Part shown: one piece after another, positions 38,356-47,379 of the stretch | Layout of the letters: each line of letters begins with the position of its first letter | Numbering within the stretch: position 1 is the stretch's first letter | Source of the DNA: an uncultured Eubacteriales bacterium | GTDB lineage: Bacteria; Bacillota; Clostridia; Oscillospirales; Acutalibacteraceae | Length of the DNA stretch: 64,000 bases | Assembly: GCA_934486915.1 (NCBI GenBank) | Contig: CAKSRC010000003.1 | Location: forward strand, 1 to 64,000 | Direction: 5' to 3' | Notes under the pieces: generated by a model | What the model saw: only the letters and a program-made list of their open reading frames with translations | The model's database searches: none | Told to the model about the DNA's origin: nothing | Program-made: the position numbers and the translations under genes

Positions 38356-38820
38356 ATGATTAAATTAAAACCGTTATTGATAAATATTGCTATTCCCTTG
38401 CTTCTAATAGGCGGACTAAGCGCATTATTTACCATGAGTTCAATGAACCTATATGAAACTATTAATACTCCCCCTCTTTCACCGCCGGGTTGGATTTTCC
38501 CAATAGTTTGGTCAATTTTGTTTATACTTATGGGTATTGCATCTTATATAATATGGGAAAGCAAAAGTCCAAACAGTAAGACAGCCTTTATTGTCTATGC
38601 AGCTCAACTTATTGTGAACTTTATGTGGAGTATTGTATTTTTTAACATTAGAGCCTATTCATTTGCAGTCGTTGTTATAATAGCTCTTATAGTACTAATT
38701 TGCTTGAATATATTTTATTTCGCAAAAATAAAAGGCAGTGCAGGACTATTGTTAATCCCATACCTATTATGGGTAGCATTTGCAACATACCTTAATATAG
38801 CTATAGCAATATTGAATTAA
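38356..38820 (+). CDS. TspO/MBR family membrane protein
   Basis: A 154-aa protein with five membrane helices of the TspO family (tryptophan-rich sensory protein, binds tetrapyrroles such as haem precursors in others). Signature: NTPPLSPPGWIFPIVWSILFILMGIASY and VNFMWSIVFF. ATG at 38356 with AAGGGTG upstream. Confidence 0.9.
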   Translation: MIKLKPLLINIAIPLLLIGGLSALFTMSSMNLYETINTPPLSPPGWIFPIVWSILFILMGIASYIIWESKSPNSKTAFIVYAAQLIVNFMWSIVFFNIRAYSFAVVVIIALIVLICLNIFYFAKIKGSAGLLLIPYLLWVAFATYLNIAIAILN

Positions 38821-38849
38821 TATTATAAATCTACATTTTTAAAACTTTT

Positions 38850-38961
38850 CAACCTAAAACCATAAATTTAATTCCTTATTTTTTAAGCCTATCGCTTGCG
38901 CTGCGGTACTAAATTTGATAGACTTAATATACTATAATTTAAATAAAGGGGTTTTAGGTTG
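38850..38961 (+). promoter_or_regulatory. Nested inverted-repeat leader before the flavodoxin-like gene, start codon paired
   Basis: CAACCTAAAACC (38850-38861) is the exact complement of GGTTTTAGGTTG (38950-38961), which includes the TTG start codon and part of the SD (AAAGGGG, 38945-38951). Inside lies TAAGCCTATC / GATAGACTTA (38884-38893 with 38917-38926, one mismatch), and within that a GC-rich loop. No match to a riboswitch class I know. Candidate cis-regulatory RNA controlling translation. Confidence 0.55.
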
Positions 38962-39501
38962 AAAGTATTTTTAATTATATCTATTTCTATTATTCTTTTA
39001 ATCCTCATAGCGCTTATTTCCCTTTTTCTTTGGTTAAGGAATGGAGTCAAGGCTCTAAGCAAGGACTATCCATCAAACGAGAGGATAAAAGGAAATTCTT
39101 TAAAAAAGGCACTTGTGCTATACCAACCATCTCTGCACCAAACCGCAGAAACATTCGCAAATACTGTTGTAGATACCTTTTTGAATTTAGGATATAAGGT
39201 AACTGCTAACAACATCGATCAAGGATCTATGTATAACGTAAGTCAATATGATATCATAGCATTTGGTTCTCCCATTTATGTTGGCAATGTTTCGCCTAAA
39301 TTTGAAAAATATGTTAAATCTCAAGATATTAAATGGAAAAAAGTCGTTCTATATTCAATTGGAACTATTAAAAACGAAAATTATGAACTTGACAATTTAG
39401 AGAATATGCTAAGGCAACAAAATATAGTTTATAAAATAAAAGTACAACCTAACCCATCCGGTAAGCAAGAGTTGATCTCCTTTATTAAAAGCAGCATATA
39501 G
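38959..39501 (+). CDS. Membrane-anchored flavodoxin-like protein
   Basis: A 180-aa protein: a membrane helix (residues 4-24) followed by a flavodoxin-like domain beginning with ALVLYQPSLHQTAETFANTV, then YDIIAFGSPIYVGNVSPKFEKYV and VVLYSIGT. The typical phosphate loop (S/T-x-T-G-x-T) is replaced by YQPSLHQTAE, so FMN binding is uncertain. The start is TTG with AAAGGGG upstream and is predicted to be paired in the leader. It may be a redox partner or a non-redox flavodoxin-fold protein. Confidence 0.8.
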   Translation: MKVFLIISISIILLILIALISLFLWLRNGVKALSKDYPSNERIKGNSLKKALVLYQPSLHQTAETFANTVVDTFLNLGYKVTANNIDQGSMYNVSQYDIIAFGSPIYVGNVSPKFEKYVKSQDIKWKKVVLYSIGTIKNENYELDNLENMLRQQNIVYKIKVQPNPSGKQELISFIKSSI

Positions 39502-39542
39502 CAAATTTTAAAAATAGGGTTTTATTGTAATTTTGACCCTAT

Positions 39543-39583
39543 CTCCTTTATATAGATATTATATAAGATTTTATATAAAGGAG
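39543..39583 (+). promoter_or_regulatory. 12-bp hairpin covering the ribosome binding site of the holin-like gene
   Basis: CTCCTTTATATA (39543-39554) and TATATAAAGGAG (39572-39583) are exact complements and contain the AAAGGAG SD, 8 bases before the ATG at 39592. Folding would hide the SD, so translation would depend on a melting or helper event, as with thermometers or antisense-type switches. Confidence 0.65.
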
Positions 39584-39591
39584 AATTTTTT

Positions 39592-39897
39592 ATGCTTCAA
39601 TTAAAAGAAATGCTAAAAAGGCTAAAAAACCCAACTACAATCCTAAGTATACTCTCAGAAATAATTACCATTTTAATTCTCTTAAAGGTTGATGTTAATG
39701 TTGACCTTGTGACCGGCATTGTAACGGCAGTTTGTTCTATATTAGTTCTCTTAGGTATAATGTCAAACCCCACAACTGTTACTAAGGGTTATGGTGATGA
39801 CATTCTCTACTGTAAAAATTGCCAAGAAAAAACAGAAAACGTATTAATAAACAATGAATTATGCTGTACTAAGTGCGGCCAAAAACATGAAGAATAA
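39592..39897 (+). CDS. Phage holin-like (phi-LC3 type) protein with C-terminal zinc ribbon
   Basis: A 101-aa protein. Residues 10-65 (LKNPTTILSILSEIITIL... ending GIMSNPTT) have the amphipathic helix, two membrane segments and NPTT ending typical of phi-LC3-like phage holins. The C-terminal part adds CKNCQEK and CTKCGQKHEE, a four-Cys zinc ribbon not usual in holins. No phage gene is nearby. It may be a domesticated holin with a regulated pore, or a membrane protein that recruits RNA/protein through the ribbon (inference). Confidence 0.75.
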   Translation: MLQLKEMLKRLKNPTTILSILSEIITILILLKVDVNVDLVTGIVTAVCSILVLLGIMSNPTTVTKGYGDDILYCKNCQEKTENVLINNELCCTKCGQKHEE

Positions 39898-39930
39898 ACT
39901 ATAAATATATTTCCAATATACAAGTATTAC

Positions 39931-39959
39931 TTGACTAAAAAGCGTTTTTGTTGTAGTAT
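39931..39959 (+). promoter_or_regulatory. Promoter of the sugar transferase gene
   Basis: TTGACT (39931-39936), a 17-base spacer and TAGTAT (39954-39959), a weak -10, about 40 bases before the ATG at 39998. Confidence 0.6.
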
Positions 39960-39997
39960 TTAGTTATGGAAACTAAAAATAAAGAAGGTATTATCAA

Positions 39998-40639
39998 ATG
40001 AAAAGAATGTATAATTGTATTATAAAACGTAGCTTAGACTTAATATTTGCAATTTTACTCCTTTTATTAGTATCCCCTTTACTCTTGATTTCTGCACTTG
40101 CAGTTAAACTTTCATCTAGAGGTGATGCAATATTTAAGCAAGTAAGATTAGGGTATAAGGGAAAACCTTTTAAAATGTATAAATTCCGCAGTATGCGAAC
40201 AGACACCCCTAAAAACTTAGCTACAAGAGATCTTGATAACCCGGATTACTACATAACAAAAGTAGGCAGATTTTTAAGAAACACAAGTCTTGATGAATTA
40301 CCTCAATTAATAAATATCATCAAGGGCGATATGAGCTTTATAGGTCCAAGACCTGTTGTTCTTCAAGAAGAAGAACTTGTCCAAAAAAGATTACAAAGCG
40401 GAATTGACAAAGTCAGGCCGGGAATTTCAGGTTGGGCTCAAATACACGGCAGAGATAAAGTCTCCATAGACGAAAAAGTAAAGTTAGATAAGTACTATGT
40501 TGATAATATCAGTATTGGTTTAGATATTAAAATTTTCTTTAAAACCCTAGCTTATGTAGTTAAATCCAAAGATATTGTCGAAGGACCTATAAGACATGAA
40601 AGCGCTGTTTTGCATACAAAAACAAATATAGCAGATTAA
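39998..40639 (+). CDS. Sugar-phosphate transferase to undecaprenyl phosphate (bacterial sugar transferase)
   Basis: A 213-aa monotopic phosphoglycosyl transferase (WcaJ/PglC-like fold) that starts surface glycan synthesis by loading a sugar phosphate on undecaprenyl phosphate. One N-terminal membrane helix (12-35), then IFKQVRLGYKGKPFKMYKFRSMRTD with the catalytic region, TSLDELPQLINIIKGDMSFIGPRP and the C-terminal RPGISGWAQIHGRD. It is similar in plan to the 228-aa protein at 60510. No other glycan gene is next to it. Confidence 0.92.
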   Translation: MKRMYNCIIKRSLDLIFAILLLLLVSPLLLISALAVKLSSRGDAIFKQVRLGYKGKPFKMYKFRSMRTDTPKNLATRDLDNPDYYITKVGRFLRNTSLDELPQLINIIKGDMSFIGPRPVVLQEEELVQKRLQSGIDKVRPGISGWAQIHGRDKVSIDEKVKLDKYYVDNISIGLDIKIFFKTLAYVVKSKDIVEGPIRHESAVLHTKTNIAD

Positions 40640-40745
40640 AATACTATTTACCCTATTATTTTTAAGCCTATTATATAAAAGCTTTTAGTTATTAAGCTTT
40701 TTATAATTGGCTTTTAATAGTTTATTTTAAAGGAGTGTTAAGACT

Positions 40746-42107
40746 ATGGAAAATAAATTTTCAAAAATTACGCCCGAAATTTTAAAGCTTACGGATTTAT
40801 GTTATAAAAACAGTATTATCGATCCGGGCCTTTATTATAAATACGATGTTAAAAGAGGACTTCGTGATATAAATGGTAAAGGTGTATTGACAGGTCTCAC
40901 TGAAATAGCAGAGGTTAAGGCCTATACAATCGAAGACAGCGAGATGATACCCTGTCAAGGAAAACTTTTCTATAGGGGATATGACCTGGATGACCTTGTC
41001 CATGGTTTTATTTCCGAAAATAGATTTGGTTTTGAAGAAATTACCTACCTTTTGCTTTTTGGTGACTTGCCGTCAAGGGAAGAACTTAACGAATTCAATG
41101 AAACTTTATCAAGTTATCGTTCTTTACCTACAAGCTTTGTACGAGACATTATAATGAAAGCTCCAAGCCAAGACATGATGAATACCCTGGCAAGAAGTGT
41201 ATTGACATTGTATTCATACGACGAAAAAGCCGATGATATATCTATTCCCAATGTTTTAAGGCAATGTTTGCAGCTTATTGCTCTTTTCCCTATGCTTTCA
41301 GTATATGGATATCAAACTTACGAGCATTACCATAAAGGAAAAAGCTTATTTATTCACCCGCCACAAAAAGAACTTTCGACTGCGGAAAATATTCTTTATA
41401 TCCTAAGGCCGGACAGCAAATACACTGAACTTGAGGCTCGTATATTAGATATTGCCTTGGTTCTCCACGCTGAGCACGGAGGAGGAAATAACTCAACCTT
41501 TACAACCCACGTTGTCTCATCATCGGGAACCGACACCTATTCCGCAATAGCAGCTTCTTTAGGTTCTTTAAAAGGTCCTAAACACGGCGGCGCTAACATA
41601 AAAGTTATACAAATGTTTGAGAATATAAAAGAGAATATCAAAGACTGGGAAGATGAAGATGAAATAGCTTCTTACCTTTCCGATATGTTAAATAAAAAAG
41701 TTTTTGACAAATCAGGTCTTATATACGGTATGGGTCATGCAGTGTATTCACTCTCAGACCCTAGAGCCAACATATTAAAAGGTTTTGTTGAAAAACTTTC
41801 CAAAGAAAAAAATAAAACAAAGGAATTTAAACTTTACTCTTTAATAGAATGTTTAGCCCCTGCTGTTATTGCGAAGGAAAGGCGTATATATAAAGGTGTC
41901 AGCGCTAATGTCGACTTTTATAGTGGATTCGTTTATGATATGCTGGGTCTTCCAAGAGAATTGTATACTCCAATATTTGCCATATCACGTATTTCAGGAT
42001 GGAGTGCACATAGGATAGAAGAACTAATAAATGAGGGCAAAATTATACGTCCTGCATATAAGAGCATTGCTAAACATAAAAGTTATAAAAAATTTGAAGA
42101 AAGATAA
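40746..42107 (+). CDS. Citrate synthase (clostridial type II-like)
   Basis: A 453-aa citrate/2-methylcitrate synthase family protein. Catalytic His in LHAEHGGGNNS, second His in LKGPKHGGANIKV, and Asp in NVDFYSGFVYDMLG are all present. The N-terminal ~50 residues are unlike the shorter GltA enzymes, a form common in Clostridia. Starts at ATG after AAAGGAGTGTTAAG. No aconitase or isocitrate dehydrogenase gene is nearby. Confidence 0.9.
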   Translation: MENKFSKITPEILKLTDLCYKNSIIDPGLYYKYDVKRGLRDINGKGVLTGLTEIAEVKAYTIEDSEMIPCQGKLFYRGYDLDDLVHGFISENRFGFEEITYLLLFGDLPSREELNEFNETLSSYRSLPTSFVRDIIMKAPSQDMMNTLARSVLTLYSYDEKADDISIPNVLRQCLQLIALFPMLSVYGYQTYEHYHKGKSLFIHPPQKELSTAENILYILRPDSKYTELEARILDIALVLHAEHGGGNNSTFTTHVVSSSGTDTYSAIAASLGSLKGPKHGGANIKVIQMFENIKENIKDWEDEDEIASYLSDMLNKKVFDKSGLIYGMGHAVYSLSDPRANILKGFVEKLSKEKNKTKEFKLYSLIECLAPAVIAKERRIYKGVSANVDFYSGFVYDMLGLPRELYTPIFAISRISGWSAHRIEELINEGKIIRPAYKSIAKHKSYKKFEER

Positions 42108-42179
42108 TTTCAAAATTTTCTTCGTTTAATTATTATCGTTTTGCTTATAATAACTCTTGTCGCAAGAAAGGAGTATGTT

Positions 42180-42386
42180 ATGCCAAACGATAATTTTTTT
42201 AATAGATTTTTAAAAGGTAATAAAAGCAAAGACAAGGATGCCATAAAATCCGATATAGATGTATATGATTTAGCCTCTACCTTGAGAAATGAGGGAAAAG
42301 GATATATAAACTCAGACGTAAATGGCAGTTATACGGGGATAACAAATGATAATGAAAAACCCATACAAGATGCTGATGATCTTTAA
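42180..42386 (+). CDS. Small hypothetical protein
   Basis: A 68-aa polar protein, MPNDNFFNRFLKGNKSKDKD, with a charged start and Asn/Asp-rich end. The ATG at 42180 follows AAAGGAGT. No membrane segment or known family. It lies between citrate synthase and the convergent repeat copy 2. Confidence 0.6.
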   Translation: MPNDNFFNRFLKGNKSKDKDAIKSDIDVYDLASTLRNEGKGYINSDVNGSYTGITNDNEKPIQDADDL

Positions 42387-42402
42387 AAAATATTATTTCA
42401 CT

Positions 42403-42562
42403 TATAAATTATAACTCAGATTTTCCCGCCTCTTAGGCGGCGGAATTCATTACATGGTTTGAGTGCAAAATTAGATCCCCACTGAAATTCTTAGGAGCTA
42501 ACGCTCTTCTTGCACTGACTGCAATCCGTCGCGACCTCTGCTTCTTGCAAGCAAAGCAGAAC
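42403..42562 (-). repeat. Dispersed hairpin-rich element, copy 2 (downstream of clpC)
   Basis: The minus-strand copy reads GTTCTGCTTTGCTTGCAAG at its start, then GCAGTCAGTGC, AGAGCGTTAGCTCC, TTTCAGTGGGG and CCGCCGCCTAAGAGGCGGG, ending ATCTGAGTTATAATTTATA. It lies between convergent genes, past the clpC terminator, and is the only copy not placed upstream of a gene on its own strand. Stems 2 and 4 are intact. Confidence 0.8.
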
Positions 42563-42621
42563 GTTGCTCCGATTTAAATAAATATTAAAGCTGTATAATA
42601 TTTGACATCTATAAAAATTTA

Positions 42622-42644
42622 GCCACCATATTATATATGGTGGC
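42622..42644 (-). terminator. Terminator of the clpC operon
   Basis: GCCACCATAT / ATATGGTGGC hairpin with a following T-rich tract on the minus strand (TAAATTTTTA), 22 bases past the clpC stop codon. Confidence 0.8.
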
Positions 42645-42665
42645 CTCTTGTTTTTCAACAAGTAT

Positions 42666-45146
42666 TTATTTTACAGTGGAAAATTTAAATTCTCCGTCTT
42701 TAAAATCGCAAATTACTTTATCTGAAGTTTTAACCTCTTTTTCAAGTATTTTTTCAGAAAGTTTATCTTCTATTTGAGATTGAATAGCTCTTCTAAGCGG
42801 ACGTGCTCCATAAACAGGGTCAAATCCGTTTTTAGCAATAGTCTTAATAGCTTGGTCTGTAAATTCTATTTCTATATCCATAGCCTTAACTCTTTCTTTT
42901 AATTGTGAAAGCATACGACCTGCTATTTTCTCTATATCCTCTGATGTTAGCTTATTGAAAACAATAATATCATCAACACGATTTAAAAATTCTGGTTTAA
43001 AAGTATTTCTTAGCTCTTCCATAACGGTATCGTGCAACTTTTTAGAATCTACATCCTTGTTGTTCGCATCGTTAAATCCTAGGCTTTGATTGTTTTTGGT
43101 AATAAGTCTTGCTCCAACATTTGAAGTCATGATTATTATAGTATTTTTAAAGTTAACGTGTCTTCCTTGAGAATCAGTAAGGACACCGTCTTCTAAGATT
43201 TGAAGAAGCATATTAAATACATCCGGATGAGCTTTCTCTATCTCATCAAACAAAACTACTGAATACGGTCTTCTTCTAACTTTTTCGGTAAGTTGGCCGC
43301 CCTCATCATATCCTACATATCCCGGAGGTGAACCAACTAATTTAGACACAGTATGCTTTTCCATATATTCTGACATATCAAAACGTATCATAGCATTCTC
43401 GTCACCAAACAATACCTTTGCCAAAGACTTGCAAAGCTCAGTCTTACCTACACCAGTTGGACCTAAGAATATAAACGAACCTACCGGCCTATTCGGATCT
43501 TTAAGACCTACTCTTCCTCTTCTTATAGCCTTAGCTACTGCACTTACTGCTTTATCTTGACCAACTATTCTTTCGTGTAATATATCTTCCATCTTTAGAA
43601 GTCTCTCTGCTTCTTCTTCTGTCAATTGTACCACAGGTATAGAAGTCCAGCTGGAAACTATTTGCGCTATATCTTCGGCAGTTACTTCTCCATTGGTTTT
43701 TTCATGTTTATCTTTCCAAACTTGTTTTTTCTCGTTAAGTGTTTCTCTTGCTTTCTTTTCTTGATCTCTCAAATTAGCAGCTCGTTCAAAGTGCTGAGCA
43801 TTAATTGAAGCGGCCTTTTCCTTTTCGAGTTCTTTAACTTTCTTTTCAAGCTCTTGGAGCTCATCAGGAGCTGTGTATGCTTTAAGTCTTACCCTTGATG
43901 CTGCTTCATCGATTAAATCTATAGCTTTATCCGGCAAATATCTGTCCGCAATATATCTTGATGAAAGTTTAACTGCGGCGTTAATTGCTTCATCTGTTAT
44001 TTTAACTTTATGGTGAGCTTCGTATCTGTCCCTAAGTCCTTTTAAAATCATAACAGCCTCTTCTTCTGTTGGCTCACCAACGGTTACAGGCTGAAATCTT
44101 CTTTCAAGCGCTGCGTCTTTTTCAATATATTTCCTATATTCATTTATTGTAGTAGCACCTATTACTTGGAAATCTCCTCTTGCCAATGATGGTTTTAGTA
44201 TGTTAGCCACATCGGCTGAGCCTTCTGCAGATCCCGCTCCTATTATCGTGTGAAGCTCATCGATAAATAATATGACATTTTTAGCCTTCTTAACCTCATC
44301 GATTGCATTTTTAATTCTATCCTCAAAATCGCCTCTATACTTTGTACCTGCTATCATGCTTGTAAGGTCTAAGGATATAATTCTTTTGTTTTTCAAAAGT
44401 TCCGGAACCTCGCCTGAAACTATTTTTAATGCAAGCCCCTCGGCAACTGCGGTTTTTCCTACGCCGGGTTCACCAATCAAGCATGGGTTGTTCTTGGTTC
44501 TTCTCGATAGTATTTGTACTACTCTTTCTATCTCTTCTTGACGTCCGATTACAGGGTCAATCTCGCCTTTTTTAGCCATATCAGTAAGATCTCTTCCAAA
44601 TTGTTCAAGTGTCTTGGTTAGGCTGTTGCCCTTTGAATGCTTGTTTGATTTATTGTATCCATTATTAAAGTAACCTGAAGTTTCGATATAGTCTTCCTCA
44701 TTTTCAGAGCCGAAATAATCATTTAGTTTATCGAGAATATCCGAGTTTTTAATACCCATTTCTTTTAAAAATCTAACAGCATAGCTGTCGCTCTCTTCTA
44801 TAAGAGCTACCAATAAATGTTCAGTACCTATATAATTGTGGTTAAATCTTGCAGCCTGCATTACTGCTATTTGTAAAATTCTTTTTGTCCTTGGTGTGAA
44901 ATCGTCAGGAGTTACTTCCGTCATGATTCCTGTACCGATTTTCTCCTTAATCATAGCCTCGAGAACTTCATATTTTGCTCCTAAGTCGTTTAAAACCGCA
45001 GCGGCTACGCCGTTGCCTTCTTTTAATAAACCTAAAAGTATATGTTCGCTTCCAACATATGTGTGACCCATCATAGAAGCATTTTCTATTGCTAAGTTAA
45101 GGGCTAAATTAGCTTTTTCTGTGAAACTATTAAATCTATACATCAT
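42666..45146 (-). CDS. clpC: ATP-dependent Clp protease ATPase subunit ClpC
   Basis: An 826-aa AAA+ unfoldase of class I (ClpC): N-terminal repeat domain (TYVGSEHILLGLLKEG), first AAA+ (GEPGVGKTAVAEGLA, VILFIDELHTIIGAGSA), a central coiled-coil M-domain, second AAA+ (FLGPTGVGKTELCKSLA, VLFDEIEKAHPDVFNMLLQ) and a ClpP-binding C-terminal part. Works with McsB-phosphorylated substrates. The start is one of two adjacent ATGs (45146 or 45143) after AAAAGGGG. Last gene of the ctsR operon. Confidence 0.97.
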   Translation of the reverse strand: MMYRFNSFTEKANLALNLAIENASMMGHTYVGSEHILLGLLKEGNGVAAAVLNDLGAKYEVLEAMIKEKIGTGIMTEVTPDDFTPRTKRILQIAVMQAARFNHNYIGTEHLLVALIEESDSYAVRFLKEMGIKNSDILDKLNDYFGSENEEDYIETSGYFNNGYNKSNKHSKGNSLTKTLEQFGRDLTDMAKKGEIDPVIGRQEEIERVVQILSRRTKNNPCLIGEPGVGKTAVAEGLALKIVSGEVPELLKNKRIISLDLTSMIAGTKYRGDFEDRIKNAIDEVKKAKNVILFIDELHTIIGAGSAEGSADVANILKPSLARGDFQVIGATTINEYRKYIEKDAALERRFQPVTVGEPTEEEAVMILKGLRDRYEAHHKVKITDEAINAAVKLSSRYIADRYLPDKAIDLIDEAASRVRLKAYTAPDELQELEKKVKELEKEKAASINAQHFERAANLRDQEKKARETLNEKKQVWKDKHEKTNGEVTAEDIAQIVSSWTSIPVVQLTEEEAERLLKMEDILHERIVGQDKAVSAVAKAIRRGRVGLKDPNRPVGSFIFLGPTGVGKTELCKSLAKVLFGDENAMIRFDMSEYMEKHTVSKLVGSPPGYVGYDEGGQLTEKVRRRPYSVVLFDEIEKAHPDVFNMLLQILEDGVLTDSQGRHVNFKNTIIIMTSNVGARLITKNNQSLGFNDANNKDVDSKKLHDTVMEELRNTFKPEFLNRVDDIIVFNKLTSEDIEKIAGRMLSQLKERVKAMDIEIEFTDQAIKTIAKNGFDPVYGARPLRRAIQSQIEDKLSEKILEKEVKTSDKVICDFKDGEFKFSTVK

Positions 45147-45171
45147 AATTCCCCTTTTCTCATTAAATTAA

Positions 45172-46194
45172 TTAGGCTTTTGATAATGTTTCCTTTATCA
45201 AAGACGCTCTTTTTACATCTCTTTGTCTGCCATTAAGATTTTCATTACTAATTAATGATAATGTCGCCGGCTGACAATTAACAATAAGTGAGTTGATTGT
45301 ATCATAAGAGATATTTTTAATCTCTCCTATTCCAACACCCAAACGTATATTTGAAATAAGTTCCATAAATTCATCATTATTAATCATTTTTGCATTTAAA
45401 AGAATACCTAAAGATCTTCCTATCATATCTAAAACTTCTTCATGTTTTAGCATTGATTCTCTTGCGGCTCTTTCTTGGGATATTAACTGCGCTGCTATAT
45501 CCTTCAAATTTTTAATTGCTTCGCTTTCGGAAATTCCCAAGCTTACTTGGTTTGAAAGCTGGTATAATGCTCCTTTTACGGCACTGCCTTCGCCATAGGT
45601 TCCTCTAATGGCAAAGCCCAATTTTAAAAGTCCGGAGCTTATTCTATTTATAGATCCGCTTTCTTGAAGTGCCGGCAAGTGAAGCATAATAGACGCTCTC
45701 ATACCCGTACCAAGATTTGTAGGGCAAGCAGTTAAATAGCCAAGTTTTTTATCAAACGCATAAGATAAATGTTCATCTAAAAATTCATCTATCCTATTTG
45801 CAATATCATAGCTTTCGTTTAATGAAAGGCCCTCTTTCATAACTTGAAGCCTAATATGGTCCTCTTCGTTTATCATTAAACTTATTGATTCGTCCTTAGA
45901 TAAGATAAGGTACCTTCCCTCGGCCTTAGATATAAATTCAGGGCTGACTAAATGCTTTTCGACTAAAGATACTCTTTGACCTTGGTTAAGTTTTTCTATA
46001 TCTATAACTTGAAATTTATCCTTAAACTGTTCCTCTTTTAAAATAGCATTTTCTATAGTCTTTGCTATTTTATTTTTATCCTCTTTTTTGAGTTTTAATG
46101 CAAAAGGAAAATCTTTTAAATTTCTTGCAAGTCTTATCCTGGAACTTATTACAACGTCGCTTTCTTTACCGCTTTTTTCATACCATTTAGTCAT
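45172..46194 (-). CDS. mcsB: Protein-arginine kinase McsB
   Basis: A 340-aa arginine kinase with the guanido-kinase fold, SSRIRLARNLKDFPF, GYLTACPTNLGTGMRAS (catalytic Cys), IRGTYGEGS loop and the C-terminal region with RDVKRA-type docking residues. It tags proteins with phospho-arginine for ClpCP. The ATG at 46194 has GGAAGGGG upstream and overlaps mcsA by 8 bases. Confidence 0.96.
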   Translation of the reverse strand: MTKWYEKSGKESDVVISSRIRLARNLKDFPFALKLKKEDKNKIAKTIENAILKEEQFKDKFQVIDIEKLNQGQRVSLVEKHLVSPEFISKAEGRYLILSKDESISLMINEEDHIRLQVMKEGLSLNESYDIANRIDEFLDEHLSYAFDKKLGYLTACPTNLGTGMRASIMLHLPALQESGSINRISSGLLKLGFAIRGTYGEGSAVKGALYQLSNQVSLGISESEAIKNLKDIAAQLISQERAARESMLKHEEVLDMIGRSLGILLNAKMINNDEFMELISNIRLGVGIGEIKNISYDTINSLIVNCQPATLSLISNENLNGRQRDVKRASLIKETLSKA

Positions 46195-46693
46195 TTCTAC
46201 TTTCCCCTTCCATTTCTTTAATTTTATCTCTAAGTTTTGCAGCCTCTTCAAATTCTTCATTTTTAATTGCTTGTGAAAGTTTTAACCTTAACTCTTTTAT
46301 TTCATTTTGAGCCTTGGCCTCCGGATTTTCTCCTGATGATATTCTTCCTTTGTGAGTTGTACTTCCGTGTATTCTTTGTATTGTAGGCAACATTTCATTA
46401 TAAAATGTTTCGTAACAATGTGCACAGCCTACTTTTCCGCTGTTTACTATATCATTAAAGGATGAACCGCAAAAATCACATCTTTTAGTTTTGGGAAGTA
46501 AATTATTTTCATATGGGTTTCCTAAGAAGCTTCCCCAAAAATTGCCGAAATCGGATACAAAGTCATCAAATAAATTCATATATCCAAGCTCTTTAGCGCA
46601 TTGTGGACAAAGCATATATTCTTTAAATTCACCATTTACAATCGTTTTAATATGTGTAGTTGCCATATTTTTTGAACATGATTGACATAACAT
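46187..46693 (-). CDS. mcsA: McsB activator McsA
   Basis: A 168-aa protein with two zinc-binding parts: CQSCSKNMATTH plus CPQCAKE, and CDFCGSSF plus CAHCYETF, followed by a UvrB/UvrC-motif C-terminal helix (LRLKLSQAIKNEEFEEAAKLRDKIK). It activates McsB. ATG at 46693 with GGGGGAATTTGAA upstream; overlaps mcsB. Confidence 0.95.
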   Translation of the reverse strand: MLCQSCSKNMATTHIKTIVNGEFKEYMLCPQCAKELGYMNLFDDFVSDFGNFWGSFLGNPYENNLLPKTKRCDFCGSSFNDIVNSGKVGCAHCYETFYNEMLPTIQRIHGSTTHKGRISSGENPEAKAQNEIKELRLKLSQAIKNEEFEEAAKLRDKIKEMEGESRND

Positions 46694-46750
46694 TTCAAAT
46701 TCCCCCATATCACTTTATTATTTAATATTCTTATTTTAAAAATTCAATCA

Positions 46751-47200
46751 CTAAACTTGAGTAATAAGCATATTCTTAAACAATGATGCCCTCAAATAAT
46801 CCCTAAATTCGGGTGGGACACAAGGATAACTTCGTTCTGAAACAGCCGCCATTATTAACATAGACGAATTTAGATCAAGTACTTCCTTGTCTACCATATT
46901 TTTTACCATTATAGCCGCAGTATTAAAATCGAGCTTATTTCCAATAGAGTTCACTATATGCATTATAGCACTCTCTCTATCCATATTTACTCGTTTTATG
47001 CGGATATAACCACCGCCTCCTCTTCTACTTTCTACAATATACCCCTGTTCGGGCGTAAATCTTGAAGTAATTACATAATTTATTTGACTTGGAACACAAC
47101 CAAGTTCTAAGGCTAGTTCATTTCTTTTGATTTCCGCAAGACCACCTGATTCCTCCAGCATTTTTACAATATAACTTGCAACAATATCACTCATTCTCAT
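46751..47200 (-). CDS. ctsR: Heat-shock repressor CtsR
   Basis: A 149-aa winged-helix repressor of class III heat-shock genes: MSDIVASYIVKMLEESGG, HTH RNELALELGCVPSQINYVITSRFTPEQGY, and the wing ESRRGGGGYIRI with the RGGGG heat-sensing loop. It is first in ctsR-mcsA-mcsB-clpC and its own operator lies just upstream. Confidence 0.96.
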   Translation of the reverse strand: MRMSDIVASYIVKMLEESGGLAEIKRNELALELGCVPSQINYVITSRFTPEQGYIVESRRGGGGYIRIKRVNMDRESAIMHIVNSIGNKLDFNTAAIMVKNMVDKEVLDLNSSMLIMAAVSERSYPCVPPEFRDYLRASLFKNMLITQV

Positions 47201-47226
47201 TTTTAGTGTTCACCTTCTTTTTAGAC

Positions 47227-47243
47227 TTTGACTTTCTTTGACT
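47227..47243 (-). promoter_or_regulatory. CtsR operator
   Basis: On the minus strand AGTCAAA, a 3-base gap, then AGTCAAA, a close match to the CtsR heptad direct repeat (A/GGTCAAA-NAN-A/GGTCAAA). It lies 27 bases before the ctsR start, implying autoregulation of the operon. Confidence 0.9.
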
Positions 47244-47379
47244 TTAATGCTAACACTTTTTATACAACAAATCAAACCTCATTTTTGTTGATTGCATCAA
47301 TTTATATCTATTATACTCTATATTTCTTTATTTTACTTATAATTTCAATTATTTTTAAAAATTTCATTCTATATAATTT

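Noticed and set aside
38850..38961. Known riboswitch (FMN, cobalamin, preQ1)
   Set aside because: I could not find the conserved core sequences of these classes; kept only as a candidate cis element.
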